Below are positions 33,241 to 41,697 of a DNA stretch of 64,000 bases, one piece after another. Made by a program: the position numbers and the translations under genes. The stretch spans positions 1-64,000 of the forward strand of contig NZ_VUNI01000018.1 in NCBI RefSeq assembly GCF_009695765.1, in the 5' to 3' direction. A model generated the notes under the pieces. That model made no database searches. It was not told where the DNA came from and worked only from the letters and a program-made list of their open reading frames with translations. Within the stretch, counting starts at the first letter, position 1. The number at the start of each line of letters is the position of its first letter. Source of the DNA: Roseburia porci (GTDB taxonomy: Bacteria; Bacillota; Clostridia; Lachnospirales; Lachnospiraceae).

Positions 33241-34890
33241 ATGAAAAAAAGAATTTTAAGTGTAATCCTGACACTGGGCATGACACTGGGGCTGTTATGC
33301 GGATGTGGGCAGAATGGGGGCAGTCAGACGGATCAGACAGAGACACAGACTGCACAGGAACAGAATTATGAACCGGTTGTCTATGATTATGAGCAAGGTC
33401 TGAATGTGATCGATGACAATTACCGGAATTACTATGAGATCTTTGTATATTCATTTTATGATTCCGATGGGGATGGAATCGGAGATTTCAACGGAGTGAT
33501 CGACAAACTGGATTATATTCAGGATATGGGCTTTAACGGAATCTGGCTTATGCCGGTTCTGCAGTCGCCGACTTATCACAAATATGACGTAGAGGATTAT
33601 TACAAAACGGATGAATCTTATGGAACCAACGAGGATTTTGAAAAACTGATCGAGGAGTGCCATAAACGTGGAATCCGTGTTGTGATGGATTTTGAGATGA
33701 ATCATACATCATCCCAGCATGAGTGGTTCAGACAGGCATGTGAGTATCTGAAGACGCTTCCAGATGGACAGCAGCCGGATGCGGCACAATGTCCATATGT
33801 GGATTATTATCATTTTTCAAATAAGAAGGAAAATAACTCCTATTATCAGGTTGCGGGAACAAACTGGTATTATGAGGGCAGTTTCTGGTCGGAAATGCCG
33901 GATCTGAATTTTGCCAATGAGAATGTGAAAAAAGAATTTGAGGATATTGCAGCGTTCTGGATTGGAAAAGGTGTGGATGGCTTCCGCCTGGATGCGATCA
34001 TGCATTTAGAGGAGAATAAAACATCGTTCAATACGGAGATCATGAACTGGTATTATGAGTACTGCAAGTCGCTGAATCCTGATTTTTACATGGTATCTGA
34101 GGTGTGGGCAGATGAAATGACGATCGCGGATTACTATCAGAGTGGAACGCCAAGTATGTTTAACTTTGATGCAGGAAATACAGATGGCGCACTGATCAAG
34201 ACGGCACAGGGCGGAATGAAGGCGGATTCACTGGTAAACCGCATGATCAAATACCAGACTGATTTTTCGGCAAAAAATCCGGATTATATTGACGCACCGT
34301 TCCTTACAAACCATGATATGACACGTGTATCTAATGTGTTGCAGGATGATGAGGACGAAATGAAGCTTGCAGCGGGACTTCTTATGACGATGAGTGGAAG
34401 CCCGTTTGTATACTATGGGGAAGAGATCGGAATGGCAAGCTCCGGACAAAAGGATGAGAATAAAAGGCTTCCAATGATCTGGTCAGATACAGATAAGACT
34501 GGTATGACCGATGGACCAAAGGACGCAGACCCGGACATTACCTCGGAATTTTCTGGAGTAGAGGAGCAGGAGAAAGACCCGCTTTCTCTTCTGAATTATT
34601 ATAAACGCGCGATCCGTATCCGCAATGAGAATCCGGAAATCGCACGTGGACAGATCTCCAAAATTGATGAGCTGTGTGGAGATACACAGGCAGCAATCAC
34701 AAAGACTTATCAGGACAGCACGATTGGAATTGTATACAATACCTCAGATGAGGCGGCTTCCATTACAATTGGTGACAGTGCATTAAAAGATATGCAGATC
34801 CGCGGATATCTGACCGTGGATGGCTCGGTCATTACACTGGAAGACGGTGCATTGGAAATGCCGGCAAGATCGATCTGTATCTTGAAATAA
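33241..34890 (+). CDS. Surface-anchored alpha-amylase lipoprotein (GH13)
   Basis: 549 residues with signal peptide and lipobox LCGC (lipidated Cys near 21). The GH13 catalytic barrel is intact: region I MDFEMNHTS, region II GFRLDAIMH with the nucleophile Asp near 250, region III SEVWAD with the acid/base Glu near 287, region IV FLTNHDMTR near 357. Its start IFVYSFYDSDGDGIGDFNGVIDKLDYI is typical of oligo-glucosidase/neopullulanase-like alpha-amylases. It would trim starch or maltodextrins at the cell surface for the adjacent transporter. AAAAGGAGAAAAGG precedes the ATG. Confidence 0.9.
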   Translation: MKKRILSVILTLGMTLGLLCGCGQNGGSQTDQTETQTAQEQNYEPVVYDYEQGLNVIDDNYRNYYEIFVYSFYDSDGDGIGDFNGVIDKLDYIQDMGFNGIWLMPVLQSPTYHKYDVEDYYKTDESYGTNEDFEKLIEECHKRGIRVVMDFEMNHTSSQHEWFRQACEYLKTLPDGQQPDAAQCPYVDYYHFSNKKENNSYYQVAGTNWYYEGSFWSEMPDLNFANENVKKEFEDIAAFWIGKGVDGFRLDAIMHLEENKTSFNTEIMNWYYEYCKSLNPDFYMVSEVWADEMTIADYYQSGTPSMFNFDAGNTDGALIKTAQGGMKADSLVNRMIKYQTDFSAKNPDYIDAPFLTNHDMTRVSNVLQDDEDEMKLAAGLLMTMSGSPFVYYGEEIGMASSGQKDENKRLPMIWSDTDKTGMTDGPKDADPDITSEFSGVEEQEKDPLSLLNYYKRAIRIRNENPEIARGQISKIDELCGDTQAAITKTYQDSTIGIVYNTSDEAASITIGDSALKDMQIRGYLTVDGSVITLEDGALEMPARSICILK

Positions 34891-34893
34891 AAG

Positions 34894-35634
34894 TTATAAC
34901 ATTGCTTTATGGGTTTCGAGCATCTCAACAACACGCTCCTGACAGTAAGTGCCGATCTTTTTCTGAGTCTCTTTATCAAGAGATTTCATATCGATCGGTT
35001 CCCCATATTGCAGGATCACATGCTGGCTGTGCAGCCATGGAAAGTGATCTTCAAATACTTCGGCGGTTCCGGTAACTGCCATTGGAACAATTTTACAACC
35101 TGTTTTCTGGGCGATTTTGAAGCTGCCTTCTTTAAATGGAAGGACAGAAGCAGAATCGCTCTTATCTTTATTACGGGTTCCTTCCGGGTAAATACCGATG
35201 GAAACACCATGTTTTACATAGTCGATCGCAGTCAGGATCACCTTCATGCTCTGCTTCATATCATCACGGTCGATGAACAGGCAGTAGATACGCTTCATGA
35301 AAAGCCGCAGGATCGGAACCTTTTCGATCGTATTTTTGGAAATATAACCGGTAAGTCCGGGACATTGTGCATAGCTTGCCACAATATCAAAGATACTGCG
35401 GTGGTTTCCAATATAAAGCACCGGCTCATCGGTTGGAATGTTTTCTTTGCCGATTACAGTCAGTTTTGTTCCGGAAAGGAAAAGCACAACTTTAAATCCC
35501 CACTGTACAATGCGCAGTGTGGAAAGATCTGCTGCTTTCTTGTTGAATTTGGAAATGATCCATTCGATGCCGAGCACCGGAAGACCAATGACCAGAAAAA
35601 GAAATACGAATATGACAGTTATAATGGTACGCAT
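34894..35634 (-). CDS. plsC: 1-acyl-sn-glycerol-3-phosphate acyltransferase
   Basis: A 246-residue membrane-bound acyltransferase that makes phosphatidic acid. An N-terminal hydrophobic helix (residues 1-24) precedes the acyltransferase motifs: NHRSIFD (NHxxxxD catalytic motif, near residue 76) and PEGTRNKDKS (EGTR motif, near 155). On the minus strand GAGGTG precedes ATG 35634; the frame stays open upstream, into the repeat region, but without a ribosome binding site. It is convergent with the amylase gene, only three bases apart. Confidence 0.92.
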   Translation of the reverse strand: MRTIITVIFVFLFLVIGLPVLGIEWIISKFNKKAADLSTLRIVQWGFKVVLFLSGTKLTVIGKENIPTDEPVLYIGNHRSIFDIVASYAQCPGLTGYISKNTIEKVPILRLFMKRIYCLFIDRDDMKQSMKVILTAIDYVKHGVSIGIYPEGTRNKDKSDSASVLPFKEGSFKIAQKTGCKIVPMAVTGTAEVFEDHFPWLHSQHVILQYGEPIDMKSLDKETQKKIGTYCQERVVEMLETHKAML

Positions 35635-35704
35635 AAAAGACACCTCATTTGTTATGTTTGTAGATTTTAAGCGCCAAAATGCGCTTATATTTTTCTTTAA
35701 AACG

Positions 35705-35927
35705 ATTACACATAATACCGGTTTTTTGTTCTGTTGTCCGAGAATAAGTATTTCTAAATGCATCTGATTTAATGTGTAATATGGTTGACGCAACCATCCT
35801 AAACGTGCCATCCGTGGCACGTTAGGATTTGTTCTGCCTTCCATGGCAGAACATTGCTATGTGCAGATAGATGCATTAAGAAATGCTAATTCTCTTCCAG
35901 AGTACAAAAAACGGCATCATGTGTAAT
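35705..35927 (-). repeat. Multi-hairpin structured element, family 2, copy C
   Basis: An outer stem ATTACACAT (35705-35713)/ATGTGTAAT (35919-35927) continues inward as CCGGTTTTTTGT/ACAAAAAACGG and GAGAATAAGTATTTC/GAAATGCTAATTCTC. The interior holds three hairpins: GGTTG-ACG-CAACC (35783-35795), CCTAAACGTGCCA/TGGCACGTTAGG (35798-35826) and GTTCTGCC/GGCAGAAC (35831-35852). On the minus strand it contains CTCGGACAACAGAACA and, facing it, CTGGAAGAGAATTAG, both shared with copy D. No coding capacity is apparent. A small AGCGCC/GGCGCT hairpin follows at 35948-35963. Confidence 0.8.
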
Positions 35928-36003
35928 CTTATTGAAAAATATTTCCAAGCGCCTTCTGGCGCTCGCAATCTTTACTTATTATACAAGAGCATCGTGCGAA
36001 AAG

Positions 36004-36351
36004 CAATCATTCGATCAATCAGGTCAGGGGGTGAAAGGTGGTTCAAAGTATAGTGATTGTTTAATTGCACCAGGCAGTAGCTGATTTTGTGACCTGGAAG
36101 AAAATTAGAAAATCTTAGTCTGCCTGTTTGGACATAGTGTTTTGCTGCCATGGACGGCAGCAAAAGTCTTAACGTCCCATGGACGGGACGTTTAAGACGT
36201 ACACGTCGTTTTAAGAAAGCTTGAATCAGGCAGACATAGATTTTCTTATTTTCGGACAATGGAACATAATAGCTGCTGTCTGGTGCAATTAGACAATTCT
36301 AAAATCAACCCCACCTTTCGCCCACCCTGTTTTGATTAAGCAAACGATTGT
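36004..36351 (+). repeat. Multi-hairpin structured element, family 2, copy D
   Basis: This element is about 350 bp. Nested stems: CAATC...CAGGG with CCCTG...GATTG, GGTGAAAGGTGG with CCACCTTTCGCCC, ATTGCACCAG with CTGGTGCAAT, and GTCTGCCTG with CAGGCAGAC. The inner hairpins are TTTTGCTGCC/GGCAGCAAAA (36140-36165), TCTTAACGTCCC/GGGACGTTTAAGA (36167-36197) and GACGT-AC-ACGTC. Two of them share the hexaloop ATGGAC. The conserved strands CTGGAAGAAAATTAG (36094-36108) and TTTTCGGACAATGGAACA (36249-36266) face each other as an internal loop. No gene is visible. Confidence 0.8.
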
Positions 36352-36419
36352 TCACCGGAATAGTGAATGAGCTATAGGGCATATGTTATAGTAAGGCCGT
36401 TTATCGGAGAATGAATGAT

Positions 36420-36836
36420 ATGTTTCGAACAGGGATAACAGGAATGCTGCTTTGCATTCTGGTCTGCGGGCTGCTGCTTTGCAGCTGCGGAGTAAGGAAA
36501 GCGGAGAAGGAGAAAGTAAGGGATCTGGAGTATACGGTAGTGGAGGATGAAGATCTTCCGGAGGAACTCAAAGAGCAGATTGATTTAAAAAAAGAATCAC
36601 ATTTTAAATTCACATATGAAACTGGTGAATATTTATACATAGTTATGGGATACGGGCAACAGGAAACTGGAGGGTATAACATCCAGGTGAAGGAATTGTA
36701 TTTATCGTCCAATGCGGTGTTTTTTAAAACGGAATTATCCGGACCGGAAAAGGGAAAAACAATTTCACAGTCGCCAAGTTGTCCGTATATTGTCGTGAAA
36801 ACGGAACTGGTGAAAGAACCTGTCGTTTTTGAGTAG
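36420..36836 (+). CDS. Lipoprotein with PrcB C-terminal-type domain
   Basis: A 138-residue lipoprotein: a hydrophobic signal with lipobox LCSC (lipidated Cys near residue 23), an acidic helical stretch, then a PrcB-like domain with the hallmark GYGQQETGGYNIQV (about residues 78-91) and the SGPEKGKTISQSPSCPYIVV end. PrcB domains occur in small exported proteins of unclear function, first noted with a treponemal protease complex. GGAGA lies nine bases before ATG 36420; ATG 36411 is too close to it. Confidence 0.75.
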   Translation: MFRTGITGMLLCILVCGLLLCSCGVRKAEKEKVRDLEYTVVEDEDLPEELKEQIDLKKESHFKFTYETGEYLYIVMGYGQQETGGYNIQVKELYLSSNAVFFKTELSGPEKGKTISQSPSCPYIVVKTELVKEPVVFE

Positions 36837-36920
36837 AACAGGAAACTGGATAAAATTTTTCATTAAATATGCATAATGTATAAATATTCAATAGAATATG
36901 AATATAGTACTTTCGTACAC

Positions 36921-36949
36921 TTGTAGACAGTTTAACGCTATGCTATACT
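36921..36949 (+). promoter_or_regulatory. Promoter of veg
   Basis: TTGTAG (36921-36926) and TATACT (36944-36949) with a 17-base spacer, about 60 nt upstream of veg. The AT-rich sequence before it could act as an UP element. Bacillus veg is known for a very strong sigma-A promoter. Confidence 0.6.
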
Positions 36950-37008
36950 AAAGCAACAAGATATTGTGTAACAAGCGGTATCAAATACCTAAATAGAGGA
37001 GGCATCAT

Positions 37009-37251
37009 ATGGAACAGGCAAACATCAGCAAAGTTCGGGCATCCGTTCATCAGCAGTGTGGCAGTAGAGTTATGATCCAGCTGGATCGGGGACGCAACAA
37101 GGTAGACATCCAGGAAGGCGTAATCCAGAAAGCATATCCAAGTGTTTTTACGGTATTGGTAGATGACGACAAAGAGGAGAACCCACCTCAGTTATTATCA
37201 TTCAGCTACACAGACATTATTACGAAAGACATCAGAATGAAGCTTTGTTAA
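37009..37251 (+). CDS. veg: Veg family protein
   Basis: An 80-residue protein that matches Veg along its whole length (VRASVHQQCGSRVMIQLDRGRNK...SVFTVLVDD...SFSYTDIITKDI). In Bacillus, Veg stimulates biofilm formation by antagonising SinR and is strongly expressed in growth and outgrowth. GAGGAGG precedes the ATG. The gene ends 80 nt before the SipL-like gene, with a large hairpin between. Confidence 0.92.
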   Translation: MEQANISKVRASVHQQCGSRVMIQLDRGRNKVDIQEGVIQKAYPSVFTVLVDDDKEENPPQLLSFSYTDIITKDIRMKLC

Positions 37252-37272
37252 GCTTTTGTATGTAAGATTGGA

Positions 37273-37330
37273 ATAAAATTCCTCTGCTTCGAATATGTAT
37301 TTATACAAAGTTCGAAGTGGAGGAATTTTT
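37273..37330 (+). promoter_or_regulatory. Terminator-like hairpin sequestering the sipL Shine-Dalgarno
   Basis: AAAATTCCTC-TGCTTCGAA (from about 37277) pairs with TTCGAAG-TGGAGGAATTTT, followed by more T residues. The 3' arm contains GTGGAGGAA, the only good ribosome binding site for the downstream gene. It can therefore terminate the veg transcript and, in transcripts that read through, hide the sipL start region. Confidence 0.8.
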
Positions 37331-38890
37331 TTGTTGGAGCTAAAGAAGCATGAAATCAGGCAGAACAGAAAAAAGGCAGGAGCGTTTACACAGATCACGC
37401 TGGATGACGATTATATTGTTCCCGATAGCAAAGCTGATGTTGTAAAAATCATACATACTATGGGAAATGTCACATTTGAGGAGCCGAAGGTAACAGGACA
37501 ATCGGTATGGGTGAAAGGCAGAATGGATTTTACAGTGCTTTACCGGAGTGATCAGGCAGAAAACAAAGTGGAGGCGTTGCAGGGGGCGATTCCATTTCAG
37601 GAGAAGATCAGCATGGACGGCGTCGATGAGGAAGATCCGGTGAACCTCAGCTGGGATATGGAAGATCTGTCTGTGAATTTTATCAATTCCAGAAAACTGG
37701 ATGTAAGAGCACTCCTCGATATCCGGGCCGAAGCAGAGGAAAAAGGAAGCGAAGAGATTCCGGAGTCAGCGGAATGCACCGTGGAGTATCAGCAGAAAAA
37801 CACAGAATGTACACTAATGAATCTTATTATAGATAAAAAGGATATTTTACGTGTCCGGAATGAGATCACACTTCCCAATGCAAAGCCGAATATCTATAAG
37901 ATCCTTTGGCAGAGCATTCAGCCACAGAATATAGAAAAAGAGCTGGAAAACGGAGAGATACGCATCCGTGGAGAAGCGCAGGTGGGAATCCTGTACCGGA
38001 CCGAGGAGGATGAGCAGGTTCAGTGGTTTGAGACAACAATGCCGTTTCAGGGGAATATAGAGTGTGAAGATGCTGCCTCTGGTGATATATTCTGGGTTCA
38101 GCTGGAACCTGCAAGTATGGAGATCGAAAGCCGCGGCGATTATGACGGAGAAGAACGGCTTCTTGGAATTGAGATGGTTTTTGGAGCGAATGTCCGGATA
38201 TGGAGAGAAGAGACAGTCCGTGTTTTGCAGGATATTTTTGCGGTGAATAAAAAGGTACTTCCGCAGACACAGGATGCCATCTATCAGGAACTTGTTGTGA
38301 AAAACCATGCCAAAATCCGGATGGGCGATCAGATGCATCTGGAAGGCGAAAAAGAAAAAATCCTTCAGATCTGTTCCTGCCGTGGAGATATTCATATCGA
38401 TGAAGCATCGCAGACACCGGAGGGCATTTTTGTAAGTGGCGTACTCACGGTTCATTTATTGTATGTGACGGCAGATGATAATTATCCTGTAGAACATATC
38501 CGGGAGATTCTGCCTTTTGAGCAGCTGGTGGAAGTGCCTGGAATGTCAAAGGATGTACAGTTTTATATGGGACACGGAATTGACCAGATCAATGTCAACC
38601 TGTTAGACAACAGTACCTACGAAGTGAAGGCAGCGGTAAGCCTTGAAGTGCTTGCAATCAGAGAACATCATTATAATAGGATCACGGATCTGCAGGAAGA
38701 ACCGTTTGATCCTGAGGAATTAAAAAGGCAGCCTGGAATCATGGGATATGTGGTAAAAGAAGGAGAAGAACTCTGGGATATTGCAAAACAGTATCATACA
38801 ACGGTCGGAGAACTGATGCAGACCAATTCGCTGAAGGCCGAAAAGCCGGAGGCGGGAAGCAGAATCTTAATTGTGAAAAAGGTCGGTTGA
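37331..38890 (+). CDS. sipL: SipL-like spore protein with SPOCS/DUF3794 domains and LysM
   Basis: A 519-residue protein with repeated DUF3794 (SPOCS) modules (about residues 30-130, 170-270 and 330-430; each with a pattern like VKGRMDFTVLYRSDQAENKVEALQGAIPF) and a C-terminal LysM (about 470-515, VKEGEELWDIAKQYHTTVGELMQTN). This is the architecture of C. difficile SipL, which binds SpoIVA and is needed for coat attachment around the forespore. Start TTG 37331 (or TTG 37334) follows GTGGAGGAA, which is folded into the preceding hairpin. It is consistent with the other sporulation genes here. Confidence 0.85.
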   Translation: MLELKKHEIRQNRKKAGAFTQITLDDDYIVPDSKADVVKIIHTMGNVTFEEPKVTGQSVWVKGRMDFTVLYRSDQAENKVEALQGAIPFQEKISMDGVDEEDPVNLSWDMEDLSVNFINSRKLDVRALLDIRAEAEEKGSEEIPESAECTVEYQQKNTECTLMNLIIDKKDILRVRNEITLPNAKPNIYKILWQSIQPQNIEKELENGEIRIRGEAQVGILYRTEEDEQVQWFETTMPFQGNIECEDAASGDIFWVQLEPASMEIESRGDYDGEERLLGIEMVFGANVRIWREETVRVLQDIFAVNKKVLPQTQDAIYQELVVKNHAKIRMGDQMHLEGEKEKILQICSCRGDIHIDEASQTPEGIFVSGVLTVHLLYVTADDNYPVEHIREILPFEQLVEVPGMSKDVQFYMGHGIDQINVNLLDNSTYEVKAAVSLEVLAIREHHYNRITDLQEEPFDPEELKRQPGIMGYVVKEGEELWDIAKQYHTTVGELMQTNSLKAEKPEAGSRILIVKKVG

Positions 38891-38917
38891 TTCATGGCAC
38901 AACAGTAGTATAATAGA

Positions 38918-38947
38918 CCAGGGCGTCAGAGTATGCCCTGGTTTTTT
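38918..38947 (+). terminator. Terminator after sipL
   Basis: ACCAGGGC (38918-38925) pairs with GCCCTGG (38935-38941) followed by six T residues. A TTGATT-16-TATAAT promoter-like pair just before it (38887-38914) would start transcription inside the hairpin and is probably fortuitous. Confidence 0.85.
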
Positions 38948-39084
38948 GAGGAATGTTATCATTTGCATGGCAGGATATACAAATAGCGCATATTGTTAGA
39001 AAATACCTATGGAAAAATCCGTCAATTTGTGCCAAAATACATATAGGTATGCCTGCATACATAATAGGGGTTATCGGAGGAAAA

Positions 39085-40464
39085 ATGAAATTATATCAAT
39101 ACATAAAAAATAAACAGTTTCGGAAGCGTATCGTATCGGCAGGACTTGTTGCTGCCATGCTGCTTGCGTTTCCACTGGCAGATGGAATAGAAACAGGAAA
39201 ATTTGAAGGACTCACTGTTTATGCGACGTCCGCAAAGGACAAGCGTGACAAGGCACAGAGCGATCTGGATAATGCAAACAGCCAGATCAGTGAACTTCAG
39301 GGAATTCAGAATCAGATCAACAGTCAGTTGTCTGATAAGGCACAGGAAATGGCCAGCATTCTGACTAACCAGCAGTTACTTCAGGATGATATGGATGATA
39401 CACAGAATCAGATCGATCAGGCTGAGGTAGATCTTGAGGCGGCACAGCAGAAAGAGGCAGAACAGTATGCCGCAATGAAACTTCGGATTCAGTTCATGTA
39501 TGAAAACGGAACATCCGATTCAATCTGGACAGCAATCCTTGAGGCAGATGGAATTGCTGATATGTTAAACCGTATCGAGTATGTCAATAAGGTTTATGAT
39601 TCTGACCGTGAGATGTTAAATAACTATCAGGCAACGGTACAGCAGGTGGCTGATTTAAAGAGTCAGCTGGAACAGCAGTATGCAGATATGGAATCCATGC
39701 AGGCAAGCTATACCGAACAGCAGACAGCACTCGAGGGAGTAATTTCGGACCTGAAAGCACAGTCCGCAGATTATGAATCACAGATTGCGACAGCACAGAA
39801 TCTGGCAAATCAGTATGCACAGACGGTTGCACAGCAGAATGCGGTTATCAAACAGCAGGAAGAAGAAGCAGCGAAAAAGGCTGAGGAGCAGCGGAAAGCA
39901 CAGGAGGCAGCACAGCAGGCATCTGCTTCTGCAAATACAAGCTCCGGCAGCAGCTCAAACAGCAGTTCATCGGGCAGCAGCTCCGGAGGCAGCTCCTCGG
40001 GAAGCAGTTCATCCGGAAGTGGTTCCAGCAGTGGGAAAGATGCCGGTGGCGGAAGTGGCGCCAGTGGCATTGGAAGTGCCGGTTATCTGACGGATGATTC
40101 CAACAATCCGTCTTCCAGTGTATCGGGAAGTGCAATTGTAAGCTATGCATGTCAGTTTGTAGGAAACCCTTACGTCTGGGGAGGAAACAGTCTGACGGAA
40201 GGCTGTGACTGCTCGGGATTTGTACATCTTGTCATGGAACACTTTGGAATCAGCTCACCGAGATATTCCCAGTCCTTTGCATCATGGGGACAGCCGGTAA
40301 GCTATAACAATATGCAGGCAGGCGATGTCGTGGTATATCCGGGACATGTTGCCATCTATATGGGCAATGGATGCATTGTAGAGGCACAGTCCACCAGTGC
40401 GGGAATTACCCAGTATCGTAGTGTAAACTGCCATACGATCCTTGCAATCCGAAGAGCCGGATAA
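39085..40464 (+). CDS. CwlO-like NlpC/P60 peptidoglycan endopeptidase
   Basis: A 459-residue secreted protein with a signal peptide (residues ~12-45, ending near VYATS), a long coiled coil (~50-290, Gln/Asp/Lys-rich), a Ser/Gly linker (~295-345) and a C-terminal NlpC/P60 domain with the nucleophile Cys in EGCDCSGFVHLV and the His in PGHVAIYMGNG. This is the layout of CwlO/PcsB-type hydrolases that are activated by FtsEX and cut peptide crosslinks during growth. CGGAGG precedes ATG 39085; the frame upstream has no ribosome binding site. Confidence 0.92.
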   Translation: MKLYQYIKNKQFRKRIVSAGLVAAMLLAFPLADGIETGKFEGLTVYATSAKDKRDKAQSDLDNANSQISELQGIQNQINSQLSDKAQEMASILTNQQLLQDDMDDTQNQIDQAEVDLEAAQQKEAEQYAAMKLRIQFMYENGTSDSIWTAILEADGIADMLNRIEYVNKVYDSDREMLNNYQATVQQVADLKSQLEQQYADMESMQASYTEQQTALEGVISDLKAQSADYESQIATAQNLANQYAQTVAQQNAVIKQQEEEAAKKAEEQRKAQEAAQQASASANTSSGSSSNSSSSGSSSGGSSSGSSSSGSGSSSGKDAGGGSGASGIGSAGYLTDDSNNPSSSVSGSAIVSYACQFVGNPYVWGGNSLTEGCDCSGFVHLVMEHFGISSPRYSQSFASWGQPVSYNNMQAGDVVVYPGHVAIYMGNGCIVEAQSTSAGITQYRSVNCHTILAIRRAG

Positions 40465-40530
40465 AGTAACAGACAAGCTTATAGAGTCAAAAGACTTCAT
40501 ATAAAATGAAAGACCAGGAGGAAATGAACC

Positions 40531-40968
40531 ATGGAAATGGAAACTTTACAAAAAGAAATGATCGCTGCAATGAAGGCAAGAGATAAGGTAAGAAAGGACG
40601 CAATCTCCGGACTTGTTTCTGCAGCTAAAAAAGTTGCAATTGACGAGGGATGCCGTGATGACATCAAGGAAGAACTTGTAAACCGTGTAATCTTAAAAGA
40701 GTTAAAGACGGTAAAAGAGCAGATCGACAGCTGCCCGGAATCACGCCCGGATCTGAAAGAGGAATATCAGGCACGTTATGATATTTATCAGGAGTTCGCA
40801 CCTGCAATGATGTCAGCAGAGGAAGTAGAGAAATTCATCACAGAGAAATTTGCAGATGTACTTGCTTCTAAGAACAAGGGAATGATCATGAAGAATGTTA
40901 TGCCGGAATTAAAAGGCAAAGCAGACGGAAAAGTCATCAACCAGGTAGTTGCAAAACTTTGTCAGTAA
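40531..40968 (+). CDS. yqeY: GatB/YqeY family protein
   Basis: A 145-residue YqeY protein: N-terminal helical part (MIAAMKARDKVRKDAISGL) and a C-terminal tail domain shared with GatB/GatE that binds tRNA (NKGMIMKNVMPELKGKADGK). The precise function is unresolved; it is often placed near rpsU/dnaG. CCAGGAGG precedes the ATG. The next gene starts 11 nt after its stop. Confidence 0.92.
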   Translation: MEMETLQKEMIAAMKARDKVRKDAISGLVSAAKKVAIDEGCRDDIKEELVNRVILKELKTVKEQIDSCPESRPDLKEEYQARYDIYQEFAPAMMSAEEVEKFITEKFADVLASKNKGMIMKNVMPELKGKADGKVINQVVAKLCQ

Positions 40969-40978
40969 ACGGATCACT

Positions 40979-41680
40979 ATGGATAAATTTCTCACGTGGC
41001 TGAAAAAAGCCCGAAGAAGCAGAAAAAAATACATCATTACCGTAGTTCTGGCTGTCCTTGTTGTTGTACTCGGGTGGAAGTCCTATGACTCATCGACCAG
41101 TAAAAAGGCACTTTCTTATCCGCAAAGTCTGGACCAGAAAGCAGTATGCGTGAATGGAACAGACCTTACACTGCGCCAGCTTGCATTTTACGTGGCATAT
41201 GAGGAAGGCGAAGTGGAGAAACAGGCTGAGGTATACAATCCGGATGATCCGAAGCAGTACTGGAATGTACATACCGATGGTCAGTTTGTACGTGTGGCAG
41301 CAAGAAATGCAGCAATCCAGATGGCGATACATGATGAGATTTTCTATCAGATGGCAATGAAAGATGGAACAGCCCTGAATGAGGAAGAACAAAAAGAACT
41401 GGAGAATAAGATCGAGGATTTCTGGTCGGATCTGACAGACCGGAATGGAGAGGACGGACTTGGAATCACAAAGGACGATATTGTGGATACCATGTCGAGA
41501 ATCGCTCTCGCCGAGAAGTACCAGTATGTTTATGAAGAACTGCAGAATGCGGACCATGGAGATTATGATTTTTCCGGGGAAGCATATGAACAGCTCAAAG
41601 AAAAGAATAAATGTAAGATCTACAGGAATGTCTGGAGCCGCGTTTCCTTTGGACATGTGACACTTGGCACAGAATTGTAG
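40979..41680 (+). CDS. Single-pass membrane protein, SurA-N-like
   Basis: A 233-residue protein. A basic N-terminus (KKARRSRKK) and one membrane helix (about residues 18-36) are followed by a helical exported domain with ALSYPQSLDQKAVCVNGTDLTLRQLAFYV, which resembles the N-terminal helices of SurA/PrsA-type chaperones. No PPIase domain is visible. It ends 17 nt before map. The function is unknown; a chaperone-like role is a guess from the helix pattern. Confidence 0.65.
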   Translation: MDKFLTWLKKARRSRKKYIITVVLAVLVVVLGWKSYDSSTSKKALSYPQSLDQKAVCVNGTDLTLRQLAFYVAYEEGEVEKQAEVYNPDDPKQYWNVHTDGQFVRVAARNAAIQMAIHDEIFYQMAMKDGTALNEEEQKELENKIEDFWSDLTDRNGEDGLGITKDDIVDTMSRIALAEKYQYVYEELQNADHGDYDFSGEAYEQLKEKNKCKIYRNVWSRVSFGHVTLGTEL

Positions 41681-41697
41681 ATAGAAAGAAGAGTAGT

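Noticed and set aside
35635-35844. N-terminal extension of PlsC.
   Set aside because: The extra codons run into the palindromic element and do not resemble a protein domain; GAGGTG places the start at 35634.
39773-40090. Out-of-frame Ala/His/Arg-rich frame in the NlpC/P60 gene.
   Set aside because: It arises from the repetitive Ser/Gly linker codons read in another frame.
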